A stretch of 64,000 nt of DNA from Neoceratodus forsteri (taxonomy: Eukaryota > Chordata > Ceratodontiformes > Ceratodontidae), in assembly GCA_016271365.2 (NCBI GenBank), contig CM028129.1, forward strand, positions 1,009,621,501 through 1,009,685,500, read 5' to 3'. The notes below the pieces were generated by a model. The model did no database searches, was not told the DNA's origin, and worked only from the letters and a program-made list of their open reading frames with translations. Positions 11,201 through 21,879 of this stretch are shown piece after piece. Made by a program: the position numbers and the translations under genes. How positions within the stretch are numbered: the stretch's first letter is position 1; the number at the start of each line of letters is the position of its first letter.

Positions 11201-12140
11201 ATGTCTACACTGTGGTGGAGGCATCTAGAAAGGAATCGACCAGGAAATGTTATGCCTTCAAATGGAAAAGATTTTCCATTTGGTGTCAGGACAAGGGTGT
11301 GGACCCCTTATCCTGTTCTGTGGCTAACATTCTCGACTACCTTTGGTCTCTATCCAAAGGGGGTCTACGGTCATCGACACTTAGGGTGCACCTGGCAGCC
11401 ATTTCTGTTTACGGGGCACAGGCTGGTCAGCCGACATTGGTGCAGGAGACAGTGGTCAGGCACTTTTTCAAAGGCCTGCATCACATATCCCCTTCGGTGC
11501 GTGAACCTCCACCTCCATGGGATCTACTGCTGGTATTGGCGAAGCTCATGGGCAAGCCATTTGAACCAGTGCACAAGTGTGCATTGTCATACTTGTCGTG
11601 GAAGATGGCCTTCCTGGTGGCTATCACGTCTGCCAGAAGGACAGGGGAGCTCCAGGTGCTTTTGGTGGACTCCCCTTTTCTGGCCTTACACAGGGACAAA
11701 GTTGTCCTTCGCCCCACCTGAAATTCCTTCCGAAGGTGGTGTCAGAGTTTCACCTTAACCAGGTGTTGACTCTGCTGGTATACTACCCTATTTACACCTC
11801 GGAGGCCGAGTACAGGCTCCATACTTTGGACCTGAGACGTTCACTCTCCTATTATAAGGAGAGGATGGCAGAAATTCGCAGAGAGGTTCGCCCGCTGTTT
11901 GTCACCTACACGGAAGCCGCTTCTGGCAGACCTGCAGCAAAGCAGACTATTGCAAGATGGATTACATCATGCATAGGTCTGTGCTACGGGTTGGTGGGCA
12001 AGGGGCCTCCCAGAGAGATAAGAGCTCATTCTACCTGCCATACTGCTGCATTGCTGGCTGCTTCCAGGGACATCCCTATCCAGGAAATCTGTGGGGCTGC
12101 TACCTGGAAGTCTGCAAACACCTTCTTTACCTACTAACAC
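11201..12140 (+). pseudogene. DIRS-D tyrosine recombinase
   Basis: Open at 11212-11721 with the DIRS recombinase N-terminal pattern (SRKESTRKCYAFKWKRF, then LRSSTLRVHLAAISV) and the first catalytic arginine in ITSARRTGEL near 11630. After a frameshift near 11720 it continues to 12137, with RSLSYYKERM, a degraded H-x-x-R box reading HSTCHTAAL near 12030 (the arginine is Cys/His-shifted) and FTY near 12130 where the catalytic tyrosine normally sits. This enzyme integrates the circular DNA copy into the host. Inactive here. Confidence 0.85.
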
Positions 12141-12255
12141 ATCAACCTTGAGTCACGCCGGGATGCTGGTTTTGGGGCCTCCGTTCCCCAATCTCTGTTC
12201 CCTAAGTAGGGGGTGTGCACCTTGCCTCCCTCCTCCCGGAGAACTGCTAGGAGTC

Positions 12256-12580
12256 TGCCAAACAGTGTGGATGAACAACATATCCATGATCCTAGAAGAA
12301 CAGGTTACTCACCTGTAACAGTAGTTCTAGGAGTGGTATATGTTGTTCATCCACACGGACTCACCTAACTCCTCCCCTGCTGGACGACACAACCTATCTT
12401 CCAGCGGCTAAGATCTGGCGTCATGGGGTGGAGCAGAGGTATATACCACCTGGGTGGATGGGAGGAGCCAGCTTGAAGACTTCTGGCAAGATTTAAAGGG
12501 GAAATTGACATGCCAAACAGTGTGGATGAACAACATATACCACTCCTAGAACTACTGTTACAGGTGAGTAACTTGTTCTT
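12256..12580 (+). repeat. DIRS-D internal complementary region and 3' inverted repeat
   Basis: The sequence gtgtggatgaacaacata occurs at about 12265, its reverse complement at about 12340-12358, and the direct form again at about 12520-12538. The block 12290-12360 is the reverse complement of the right end (12530-12580) on one side and, by DIRS logic, of the missing left end on the other. The right terminus is near 12580, in TTCTT. Confidence 0.8.
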
Positions 12581-13430
12581 TAAAGTATAGGCTAATTGTT
12601 AGTTAAAGGACTATCATTGCCAAGTTAAAAAAGTTTTCTATCTAGGAAAGCCAGTTAAAGTGAGTTCCCGACATTTTGAGCCCTGACAGACCAAGCAAAG
12701 AAAGAGGAGCAGAAGCCAAATTTGCGGTACAGGCAAGACCTGTAAAGGGTTTATTTTCTAGTTAAAGTTTGTAGGGAGGGTTCAGCTGTTTGGAAGACCA
12801 AAGAGAACCAGAGGTGCAGCTGAGCGAAATCAGAACCTGGGAGGACCAAAGGAGCAGCTAGACATCAGCAGAGGACACCTTATCAATCCCTGGCCAGTGC
12901 AGCACATCAAAGGATTTCATCATGTTAATGGACGACACCCATTTTGTTTGAGGTCTCACAGACTGCGAGTTGTGAAAGAGACTTGAAATGATTTGGGAGC
13001 ATTTTACTGTTTTATCTTGGGGGTGGGGTGAAAAATGTGTGTTGCAACAAATTCTAGATTTTTTGTCAGAGGAAACAAAAACTGAGATTCATTTTTGTGC
13101 AAATGTTATTTTACCGTTTAGGCTGTGCTACCATAATGTTTAGTAACTATAGAGCCATTGCTGAAGTAAAAGAAAAAGTTAATCAGATTGCTAAATAAAT
13201 TGGCTCTTAATTTAAACAAGGTTTCTGCCTGTGGTAATTTGTACAGCACTGTTGTTATAGTAGGATAGTCATGCCCCAAATTAATATCTGCCAGCCCTGT
13301 GACTAACCTTCCTTGCAGCTAGCAAGATTCAATCACCCAGGTAGGTGAAAGCAGTGTACAGGCAGGTGTTATAGCAGCTTATGCTCGTGTATGGACCAAT
13401 TTTTCGGCTTGGGCCAGAGAGATAAATACA
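12581..13430. other. Intergenic/intronic, no gene recognised
   Basis: Sequence between DIRS-D and the DIRS-E fragment. I see no coding frame, no terminal repeats and no recognisable SINE head. The part 12600-13260 is moderately AT-rich and could be remains of an unidentified repeat. Confidence 0.5.
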
Positions 13431-14350
13431 CAGCCTTCTAAAGCAACAGTTCCACAGAATTTGAATTTTTTGCAGGCGGGAGTGGACAAAGGTTTGGTCT
13501 TGAGCACCTTCAGAGGTCAGGGGTCGGCACGTGGAGCCTCCCAGGGTTTTAGTGACTAGCAGGTCGGGAGCAGCACTTGGAGCCTCCTTGGGCTTTGAAG
13601 ACTAACTGGAAGGTTATCCGATTCCTATGAGCTGCCAGAAGAAGCCGACCCTTTTCCAATCTCCTGTTCCACCATGGAATCTGAATTTGGTATTGAATGC
13701 TCTTTGTAAAGAATCCCTTGAACCTCTTTCATCAGTACCACTAGACGTTCTGTCCCACAATGTGTGTTATTTTTAGTTGCTATGTGCTCATCCAGTAGGA
13801 TTGGCAAGCTTTAGGCCTTGTCCCACAAAGAACCTTACCTTATCATTCATGAGCATAAGGTGGTTCTGAGAGCGGTTTTGTCTTTCATTCTGAAGATTCC
13901 TACATCCTTTTACATGACTCAGGAAATGTCTTCCATCCTTCTGTCCATAGCTGACTCATCCAAGAGAAAGAGTTGCACAAGTTAGATTTGCACAGGGCAG
14001 TTAGGATATACCTTAGACGAACTGCAGAATTCAGAAAGTCAGATAAGTTGTTCATAGTTTTCAGAGCAGCCAAGAAAGAACAAAAAGCCTCCAAGGTCAC
14101 ACTGGTAAGGTGGGTGAGGGCGTACATTGCCAAAGCTCACGTCACAGTAAAGAAGTGGGTTCCGGCTATCATCAAGGCTCATTCCACCAGAGGTATGGTC
14201 ACCTCTTGGGCAGGGAAAGGTCTGTCTTAGAATTGCGCAAGGCAACAACGTGATCCTCCATCCACACATTCACTAAGCACTACAGGTTGAACAGTTCCGC
14301 CGATGTGGCCTTTGTTTGTAGAGTTTTGCAGGCGGCGGTTTGCAGGTAAA
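13431..14350 (+). pseudogene. DIRS-E tyrosine recombinase, decayed
   Basis: Scattered matches: near 13455 a frame reads NFLQAGVDKGLVLSTFRGQ, typical of the recombinase N-terminal core-binding part. The best preserved block is 13973-14230, with HKLDLHRAVRIYLRRTAEFR and the HSTRGM box near 14190 that carries the catalytic histidine and arginine. Beyond 14230, after a stop, FTKHY is still readable as TFTKHYRL in another frame near 14268. Multiple stops between 13500 and 13970 rule out function. Confidence 0.75.
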
Positions 14351-15262
14351 TTCCTTTTCCCTTTTATCAGTTTGCATATAGGGCAGTATTCTCCCCCACT
14401 CGTTTGGATAATGGGTACTGCTTGTTAGAACCCTTATGTACTATAACTACCCACCGACAATGTGGAATGCTTCAGAAAGAAGAAATTTCTGCATACTTAA
14501 TGTAATTTCTTTTTCTGTTAGCTCCAACATTGTCAGTGGGACCTCTCCCAGGATCCTGGCTCCTGATGGCAAATAGTGTCCAGTATGCTAGGACTGGGAT
14601 GTCTGTTGTGCTCTTAGAAAGCTTTTGATTGTAAGTTGTTTGGACATCCTTCTGTGACTTACCTCCTGACAATTATATATATATATAAAAAAAAAAAAAA
14701 AAAGAGCATGAAGAGTTCCGCATCCAAGTTTTTGGTTACTGGCAGACAGGTTAACAGATTTTGATTTTTCTGAACAATAAGGGTGCCTCTCTGTTACAGG
14801 TTAGTGCTTTCACTGTTTGCAGTTCTTTTCCAGTGTGACCCGTTTTATTAATTCCTTTGACCAGTTTCATTCTAGCTGGTTCAGAAGTTTAAAGAAGCTT
14901 CACCACAAGACAGAAGCAGAAGACAGAGGAGGTAGGGAATCGCTTACTGTATCTTCTTTTTAAGGAAAGGTATGAGTATGCAAACAGTTTCTATGTATTG
15001 GTTTATTGCAAGTTGAGCAGTATAATCTACACAAGTTTACTCTTGTATTACTGGGGATACTGCGAGGACTAATGTGACCGGAGAGTTGCTGCTGTCTGGA
15101 ATGTTCATGTGCCCTGGATTCTATGCTGGTTTGCAGCCTTGGGCTTTGCCATTTCCCCTAGTAGGGGGTGCATTACCCATATGTACTAACTAACCATTGA
15201 CAATGTTGGAGCTACAGAAAAGGAAATTACAGTAAGTATTCAGAAATTTCTTCTTTCGTTAC
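13431..15262 (+). mobile_element. DIRS-E: 3' fragment of another DIRS element
   Basis: Contains only recombinase remains and the terminal repeats of a DIRS family different from the others here. An internal complementary region lies at about 14445-14545: one half, with ctccaacattgtcagtggg, is the reverse complement of the right end at about 15190-15262, with cattgacaatgttggagct. The 3' end is about 15262. The left border is unclear; the 5' two thirds of the element are missing. Confidence 0.75.
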
Positions 15263-15269
15263 CCTGTGT

Positions 15270-15540
15270 CATTTAATGTACTTTTTAAGAGGGTGCGCCA
15301 TTCGGTAACTTTATGGGTAATTTAATTTGGGTTGTTTTGTTTTTGTATGTAGAATATAATGTGTGTTTTGTAACCATTTGTCATGTAATGTATTTTGTAA
15401 CTGTTTCATTCTGTAGCTTTTCTGGTCCATTTAATGTGGGTTGTGTTGGTGTATGTGTCATTTAATATGTTTTGTTTTGGAACTTTGCAGTCAGTTGTGT
15501 TTGTGTATCATGTAATGCTTGTTGCTTTGTAATGCTGTCA
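15270..15540. repeat. Degenerate tandem repeat, block 1
   Basis: The unit around tgtcatttaatgtgttttgtaactg recurs imperfectly (for example near 15288, 15382, 15430, 15466 and 15508). A similar block is at 29090-29285. Units vary in length, so it is an old, decayed minisatellite. Confidence 0.6.
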
Positions 15541-16816
15541 CGATATCAAATTGTATCACAATATGTGTGTACAGAAGTTTGTGATAATTAGCACAATTTT
15601 TTGCAATTTTTCATATTGTGACTTTTGTCAGGCAATCGGGGCTTAAAAAGCCCAACATTAATACATCTTCCAAAGAGGAGTGTTAATTACAGGATGTCTT
15701 GTGCTGTTGCAAAAATAGGTGTGCAGGAGTCCCAGCAGGAAATAGGATCCTGTGACCCAGCCAGGGTTGTTGTGGTCAATTGGGGTACAAATAGGTGAGA
15801 CTAGGAAACGTTTTTCAGAATTGCTGTGTTTAGAGCTGAGAGGACACATCGTCTTAGAGCCCTATGGTGTTTGCCCTGCCTACTGCTCCAGCTGCAGCTG
15901 ACTGGAGGGACTTGCCAGGCAACGGGTCCTGAGTCTTGGATGTAGCATACGTCTCTAGTTGGGTCTGGTCCCCATACAGAGCAGCATTCCTGCACACAGA
16001 GATGGTGAGGGGCCTGTCGGAGGTTCCCAGACAAGGGGTTCATCCTGATGGTTTCCACCGTGTGTCGCACTCCTGATTTAAAGTCATTGGCAGGGTCAGA
16101 TGATTCAGTGAGGAAATAAACCAGGTATAATCCAGGAGTACCAGTCTCTCCCCAAAATTAAGACCGAATTCTGCTTTAAATGAGCTGCATAGTGATGTCT
16201 GGGGAACTGTGAGTTGGAGACCTCAACACTAGAAATGACCAGCATAGATTTTACTGTCTTGTAAGCTGCCAGGGTAAAGACCAGGGTCATGAGGTAACCA
16301 GCTATGCTGTGAGAGAGAGAGAGAGTCCGTGACTTGGGAGGAAGATAAAGAGTGAAAAGGTGCCATTGGTGCCAGCATGTGGGTCATCTGGAATTTAGGG
16401 AGAAGGGTTACGCTCAAAAACCTAAGACTGCTGAAGTAAAGTCATTTGTGCAGGGGTATTACAGAAGTGCCAGGCAGGAGAGGCTCTAAGAATGTTTAAA
16501 TAGTTATGACTGAACCTGTAATTAATAGCGATGGAACAGAAATGAACATTCAGAGGCATCAGCTGTTTTTTTTTTTTGTTTGTTTTAAGCCCACTATAGA
16601 CTTCTGCTTTCACAATTGGGAGTTGCGAGTCCAAATCCGTATGCAGTGGGGATTTGTAGTCTATACCTGATAACAGGGATACTCTGTTATCAAGAGAGCA
16701 TGTTCCTCTGAGAAAAGAGGGTTCCATGGAATATCATCTGCCGACTGTGCATAACGTCGGACACGTGATCACATGTATAAAGGCAGTGTAAGCAGCTTGT
16801 TAATAAATTAGATCTT
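15541..16816. other. Intronic sequence, no gene recognised
   Basis: No domain-bearing frame, no terminal repeats. It contains a short (GA)n run at about 16311-16326 and a T run at 16567-16576. Open frames on both strands are short and unlike any family I know. Likely unique or ancient-repeat intron sequence. Confidence 0.5.
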
Positions 16817-16965
16817 CGAGGACATCACTTTCATCAGGCCACACCTTTGGAACTGTACCCACGTCAGAACTAGGACCACATGGAAACTTTTGCAGGCAGT
16901 CAGCCAGGAGCCACCCACGACACCATCACGTGTGGGTGGCCCTCCTCTCCTCAGTTCTTTTCCTG
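16817..16965 (+). repeat. DIRS-F 5' inverted terminal repeat
   Basis: The reverse complement of this stretch is found at about 27955-28105. Shared cores include ttcatcaggccacacctttg here against caaaggtgtggcctgttgaa there. Identity is high but imperfect. Confidence 0.85.
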
Positions 16966-17124
16966 CCGTTGATCAGACTCGTTATACCCACCATCAGAAA
17001 CATTGCTACAAAAAGCTGCCGTTTTCATTTTTTTTTCTTTATACCTAAAGTAATCACCTTTGTAGTGCTTTTCAACGACCTCTATGCAGAAGAAAGAACC
17101 ATTCAGACTTTTTTAGTACTTTGA

Positions 17125-18780
17125 GTGTGGAGGGAAGATCTACAAGGACGATGCCTAGGTCTCCCCAACAATGTGAAAGCTTGTGTAATTTGCCAGGGAT
17201 TCAACTCTGCTACCAGGCGACACAGAAAGGGGTCTTCAGAGAAATTCCTCTTTCAGAAGATGGTAGCAGTGGTAGAGCAGCAGCTAAATGGTAAATCCAT
17301 GTCGCCTTCCCCGTCGACCGAATCACGGTCGTCGAAATCACGGGAAAAATTTTCATCAGGGAGCCACAAACACAAGTACAAGACCTCCTTGACAAGATCT
17401 GGGTCACCTTTGAGGACGACAGATACAACCTCTACTACAATGCCATCCACTCCAGGTGACCCCCCGGACCATTGACCAAACACCTGAGGTTGGGGCTTGG
17501 CGTAGGCACTACTGGGCCTATTACGGTCAGTACATTGCCATCGTCGATGGAAATCAACCTCTGTTGTTGACTGCTTCCTTCGCGCCCACTACTCAAAGTG
17601 GTGCCAATGCACAGGCGCAGTACTCCTTTCATTTTCAGATGTGATAAGGCGCATACTGCCAGGCCTACGTGCTGCAGTGGGCCCATTGACGGGGACTCCC
17701 ACAACGACCCAATCGAAGCCGCAAGTCAGTACCTTGCAGAACAGACCTCCACGGCTGCCAACGACATCATCAGCGTGGTCACTTATTCCTGTTGATGAGA
17801 GAGAAGATGACCTGACCTCATAATGGAGGAGGATGAAGAGCAGGAAGAGGAAGACTATGCCTAGGATAGCCAGTGCACTCATGACACCAGCTCCACAGTC
17901 TCCTCCTGTAATTAAGACTCTGTTGTGAATACACCCAGATCACCTCCAGAGGGCCCCTCATTTTTTGCCATGATTCAGCAAATGCAAGCTGCCATGGGCT
18001 TTACCTTAGAGGAGCAGGATTCTACTAAGAAGAACCTTCTGGAGTTTCTGAATATGCCAGAATCTCCCTCTGTTGTTGTTCCTCCACTGTTCCTAGCTTT
18101 GGAGGATGCTACTTGTGCAGCATGGTATAGCAGCTGTGTCCAGAAAGGCAGACAAAATGTGTTCTGCCTCCTCTGGAAAACCTTATTATGCTAACCAACC
18201 TGAGGCAGCTTCAGTGGTGATTACTGCTACCCATGATGGGTCCAGGGCACCTAGACACCTGAGCTCCCTTTCTCCTGATGAGGAATCCAGGAGGTTGACT
18301 GTCCTAAGCAAATGTACATATGACTCTGCCTCGCTGGGCCTCCGTATTGCCAACTACCAGGCTCATATGACAGAATATCAGAACACCCTATGGAGGAAGA
18401 CTAAGACTGCTTGCTGCACAGGCCTTGCCTGAGGGTACTGCTGAATGGGAGTTAATCAAAAGTATTAATGCTAGTACTGATGCGGGTAAACATTTGATCC
18501 GTACAACATATGATAATTCTGACTCCTCTGCCATGGCTATGGCCTCTGGCATTTGTCTCAGACACTACTCTTGGCTCAGGATATCAGGTTTTGCCACTGA
18601 TGTGCAGCAAACAGTTCTCAGTGCCCCATTTAGAGGTCAGAAGCTGTTTGGCCATGATGTAGAAGAAGGTTTGAGAAACCTTCAGTCATTTAGCAATACT
18701 CTGAAGTCAGTGAAATCCCTGTACCATATCCAAAGCAGGGGTAAGGGCAGAGGTAACTTTCACTAATCTGTCCGAGGACA
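17125..18780 (+). pseudogene. DIRS-F Gag-like gene, broken
   Basis: An early segment has a Cys pair in VKACVICQGFN, reminiscent of the C-x2-C of other DIRS first ORFs, followed by Ser/Arg/Lys-rich sequence to 17475. Middle parts are frameshifted. 17925-18190 and 18425-18766 are better preserved; the latter ends with RHYSWLRISGFATDVQ, matching the RMAWLRCTSLSQDTQ block of the other DIRS elements, and KLFGHDVEEG matching SLFGEQTEN. At least four frame changes are needed to follow the whole gene. Confidence 0.7.
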
Positions 18781-18949
18781 TTGTTAAGCCTACAGACAGC
18801 AGGGTAGAGGCAGAGGTGCGGGACCCTTGGCAACCCCCCTCGGAAACCCAGGTGCCCATACAATAGCACCTAGAGGTAATGGAGCCAGGGACTCTGCGCC
18901 TGCTTAGCATGGCTCCTTATAGCCACTCCCCAACCACCATTACCTCAAG

Positions 18950-19564
18950 GGGTGGTTGTAGGGGGTCTCCTGACCCTCCACATGGATCAGTGGGGGACAG
19001 TAACTATAAACAAATGTGTTCTGGAGATTATAGAGAAGGGTCATGCTCTGGAGTTTCTTGACAACCCTCCAGGGCGTCCACCAGTTGTGACTACACACCC
19101 ACCAGGGCACATGTCCCTGTTGCTTAAGAAAGTACAGACCCTGCTTCAAAAACGGGTTATAGAACCTGTACCTGCAAGACAGAGGCACAAAGGGATTTAC
19201 TCCAGATACTTTCTTGTCCCAAAGTGGACAGGGGATCTGAGGCCTGTTCGTGATCTAAGGGACCTAAACTTCTTCACAGAGTACAAGAACAAAGTTTTGG
19301 ATGGTCTCTCAGCAGGGTCTCCTTCCCCTGCTTCAAACAGGATTGGATTTGCTCCTTGGATATGAAGGATGCTTACCTCCATGCTTACCTCCATATCAGA
19401 ATCGGGGAAACTTCACAGGAAATATCTGAGGTTCCTGTTCCGGGGGAGTATTACCAGTTCAGAGTGTTGCCTTTTGGCTTATCTTCTGTGCCACAAGTCT
19501 TTACCAAATGCTTAGCAGTGGTGGCAGCATCCTTTTGCAGGTAAGGCCTGTGTGTCTTTCCATT
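18950..19564 (+). pseudogene. DIRS-F reverse transcriptase, N-terminal half
   Basis: 18952-19365 encodes the DIRS reverse transcriptase N-terminus (RVIEPVPARQRHKGIYSRYF, then DLRPVRDLRDLN). After a frameshift near 19350 come MKDAYLH, YQFRVLPFGLSS and VFTKCLAVVA. The gene stops abruptly at 19564, just before the catalytic Asp-Asp, because DIRS-A begins at 19565. The missing motif is found at 25385 on the other side. Confidence 0.88.
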
Positions 19565-19725
19565 CTAACCCCAGTAATGCTCAGGATATTCATAACTTTG
19601 TACAGTCAGCTTGGTGGGTTGGACTGCCCGGAGAGATGGAACACATGCAAATGATGGAATTCTTTGCACGTGAGCATCTTTCAAATACTGCCTCTACCAA
19701 CTGTAGTGTTCTAACCCCTTTAGAT
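19565..19725 (+). repeat. DIRS-A 5' inverted terminal repeat
   Basis: Starts ctaaccccagtaatgctcag. Its reverse complement is at about 25199-25345, and its first 38 bases have an exact reverse complement in the internal region at about 24801-24838. Confidence 0.93.
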
Positions 19726-20198
19726 TTTTCTCTCCGCCTGAAAGTCTGGTCGCTCGGTGTCTCTGTCGCCCTCTTTCGCATGAAGAAAGATAAAAAAATC
19801 ATCAAAACCATAAGCATACTTAATTTATTTTACTGCCTCTACTGATTGTCAGTTTAGATGTAGTTAATTATTAAAGTAGTTGTTTTTTCTTGGTTCCTCG
19901 CGGTTCAACATAACCGTGAGGGATCCGAGTTAGTTTAGTTTAAATTGGGTTCTCTGACTAAAGAACCTATATTATTTTCGCTAAATTTTGGTCCTTACAA
20001 ACTTTATTTGTAATCGTCTTATCGGTTACAGAACCGCTGATCCGGTTCATATTTCATCTCTCTGCTCGGTTCCTCCGGTTCCTTATCGGTTCTGGAACCG
20101 ACCACAAAAAAAAAAAAAAAAAATTTAAAAGCTGTTTAAATAACCGCAACAGTATCTATTTTTTTAGCGGTTGGTGTTTTTCCTCTTTGCTTCTCACC

Positions 20199-21830
20199 AT
20201 GGCAGAGAAACCTAAGAAGAGAACCTGGGAGCCTGGGTTTAAAAACTGTTTAAAGTGTAGAGATGTGTTTGCCAAGGCAGACAAACGCACCTTATGTGTA
20301 GCTTGTTTGTGTTTCGAACATCTGGTCCAGGAATGTGAGATATGTAAAACTTTTCCTGATAAAACTGTGGAAAAGCACCTTGAACGGCTCAATAAAAAAG
20401 TTTCCTAGGGATCCCTCAGTCTCTGACCAGCTGACACTCCAGTCTGTTGTGGCTGAACCCACAAGTGCTACTACCCCTGCCCCTGATACGGGTGAAAAAG
20501 GGGCAAAAAGAGGAAAAGAACCAGCTGACTCTCTGGTTCCCTCAAAGAAAACAAAGAAACTTAAACATGCAGAACCCTCTCCTGTTAACCCAGGGACTTC
20601 TGCGCAGGTGTCTGCAATGCCTGCAGCTCAAGAGATAGCTCAGGTATTCAAAATTATTCAGACCTTGCAGAGCATCATCCCTCACCTTCCTGCCCCCTCA
20701 CAGGGTCCCCAGGTTGCTAGTACTGTGTTGCCCTCTGCACCGGAGCAACTATTTTTTTGAAGAGGATGATGAGTCTTATGAGGAGGACGAACCTATCCCT
20801 CCAGAGGTGTCCCCATAGCAGGATTTTGGCTCACCTCCCAGGGTGTCTGAGGATTTTTCCTCCCATTTTTCCTTCATAAGGAAAATGGCAGATGCCTTGG
20901 ATATCGCCACAACAGAGCAAGAGGAGGATGAGGAATAAGTTGAGTACCTTAGTATGATGGGTTTAACACCCACAAAGGCCTTCCTCCTCCTAGTATATAC
21001 ATTTTTCAAGAAGGATGCTGTGAAGCTCCTGCAGACCCCTAATTCTATTCCTTCAGTCGACCGGAGAATAGACAAAAAGTACCAGTTGGATAGGGAAGGA
21101 GCCGACTTCCTATCTCCCATCCTGACCATCAAGGGGTAATACAACAGGTAGCCTGTTATAAAGCTAAGGTCCCTCTGTCCTCACATCTGCTGGACAAGGA
21201 CTCCAGAAAATTGGACAGTATGGCCAAAAAAGGCTATTTGTCAGCCTCACTGGCCATGAGACAAGCTACTTTCCAAGCTTATGCTGCCCAGTATCAGAAA
21301 TCCATGTGGCAGTCAGTACTGGCAATGTCCATGAAAGCCACCTCACCCTTGTCAGATGACCTGGCTGAAACTGCCAGGTTTGGGCTAGAGGGTAGCTAAG
21401 TACCAGTTCCAGATGGCTGCTGATTCGAATGACACTGCAGCCAGATGGATGGCTAACACAGTGGCTCAGAGGAGGTTTGCTTGGCTTAGGGCTGCAAACC
21501 TCACTCAGGATACCTAATTGAAGGCCCTGGATTTTCCATTAGAAGGAACTTCTCTTTTTGGGGAATCCACGGTGGCCTTTATGAAGAAGGTGGATGAATA
21601 CAAGGCTACTTATAGAAGCAACTCTGCCAGAGACAGAGCATCTTCATCCACCAGGCCCTATTTGGGGGGGGGGGGGCAGAAGTCGCTCTTTCATGACAAG
21701 ACCTTTTTTCCAGCCAGTAGCCATGCCCCAATACCAGTAGTACCCCCAACAGGGCTACTCTAGGGGTAGGGGTAGAAGGGGCTCTAGGCGGAGGGTCTCA
21801 GGCACAACCTCAGCCCCAGCCTAAACAGAA
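20199..21830 (+). pseudogene. DIRS-A Gag-like gene
   Basis: Starts at ATG 20199 (MAEKPKKR), as in DIRS-B and -C (MSEKPKK). Residues about 14-45 carry a Cys/His pattern, C-x2-C, C-x2-C, H and C-x2-C (NCLKC, CVAC, FEHL, CEIC), that may bind zinc. A Lys-rich segment follows. A frameshift near 20400 opens 20335-20760. Later parts (20954-21140, 21211-21400, 21518-21763) are in several frames with stops between, and include LSASLAMRQATFQAYAAQYQKSMW and SLFGESTVAF, conserved among the DIRS elements here. Probable RNA-binding structural protein, inferred from position. Confidence 0.8.
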
Positions 21831-21879
21831 CCCCTGAGATACAGGCCGCCTCCTCCCTACCTGTCAGAGGCAGACTGTT

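Larger units (their letters stand above)
1..12580 (+). mobile_element. DIRS-D: old DIRS-type retrotransposon, 5' end outside window
   Basis: Tyrosine-recombinase retrotransposon read left to right: Gag-like segments (1-215, 6420-7858, 8451-8796), reverse transcriptase and RNase H (about 9355-10750), a putative methyltransferase-like stretch (about 10790-11075), recombinase (11201-12140), then terminal and internal complementary repeats to about 12580. It is split by an antisense L1, an L2 fragment and a tRNA-SINE, each with coding sequence resuming on the far side. Many stops and frameshifts show it is inactive. The domain order is that of DIRS1-like elements. The family differs from DIRS-A, -B and -C in its terminal sequence. 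Confidence 0.88.

Noticed and set aside
11201..12140. Phage- or bacterial-type integrase acquired by transfer
   Set aside because: The recombinase is embedded in DIRS elements with reverse transcriptase, RNase H and complementary repeats, and five related copies occur in the window. It is a retrotransposon enzyme.
17253..17483. Minus-strand open frames across DIRS-F Gag
   Set aside because: They are shadows of the plus-strand Ser/Arg-rich Gag-like coding sequence.
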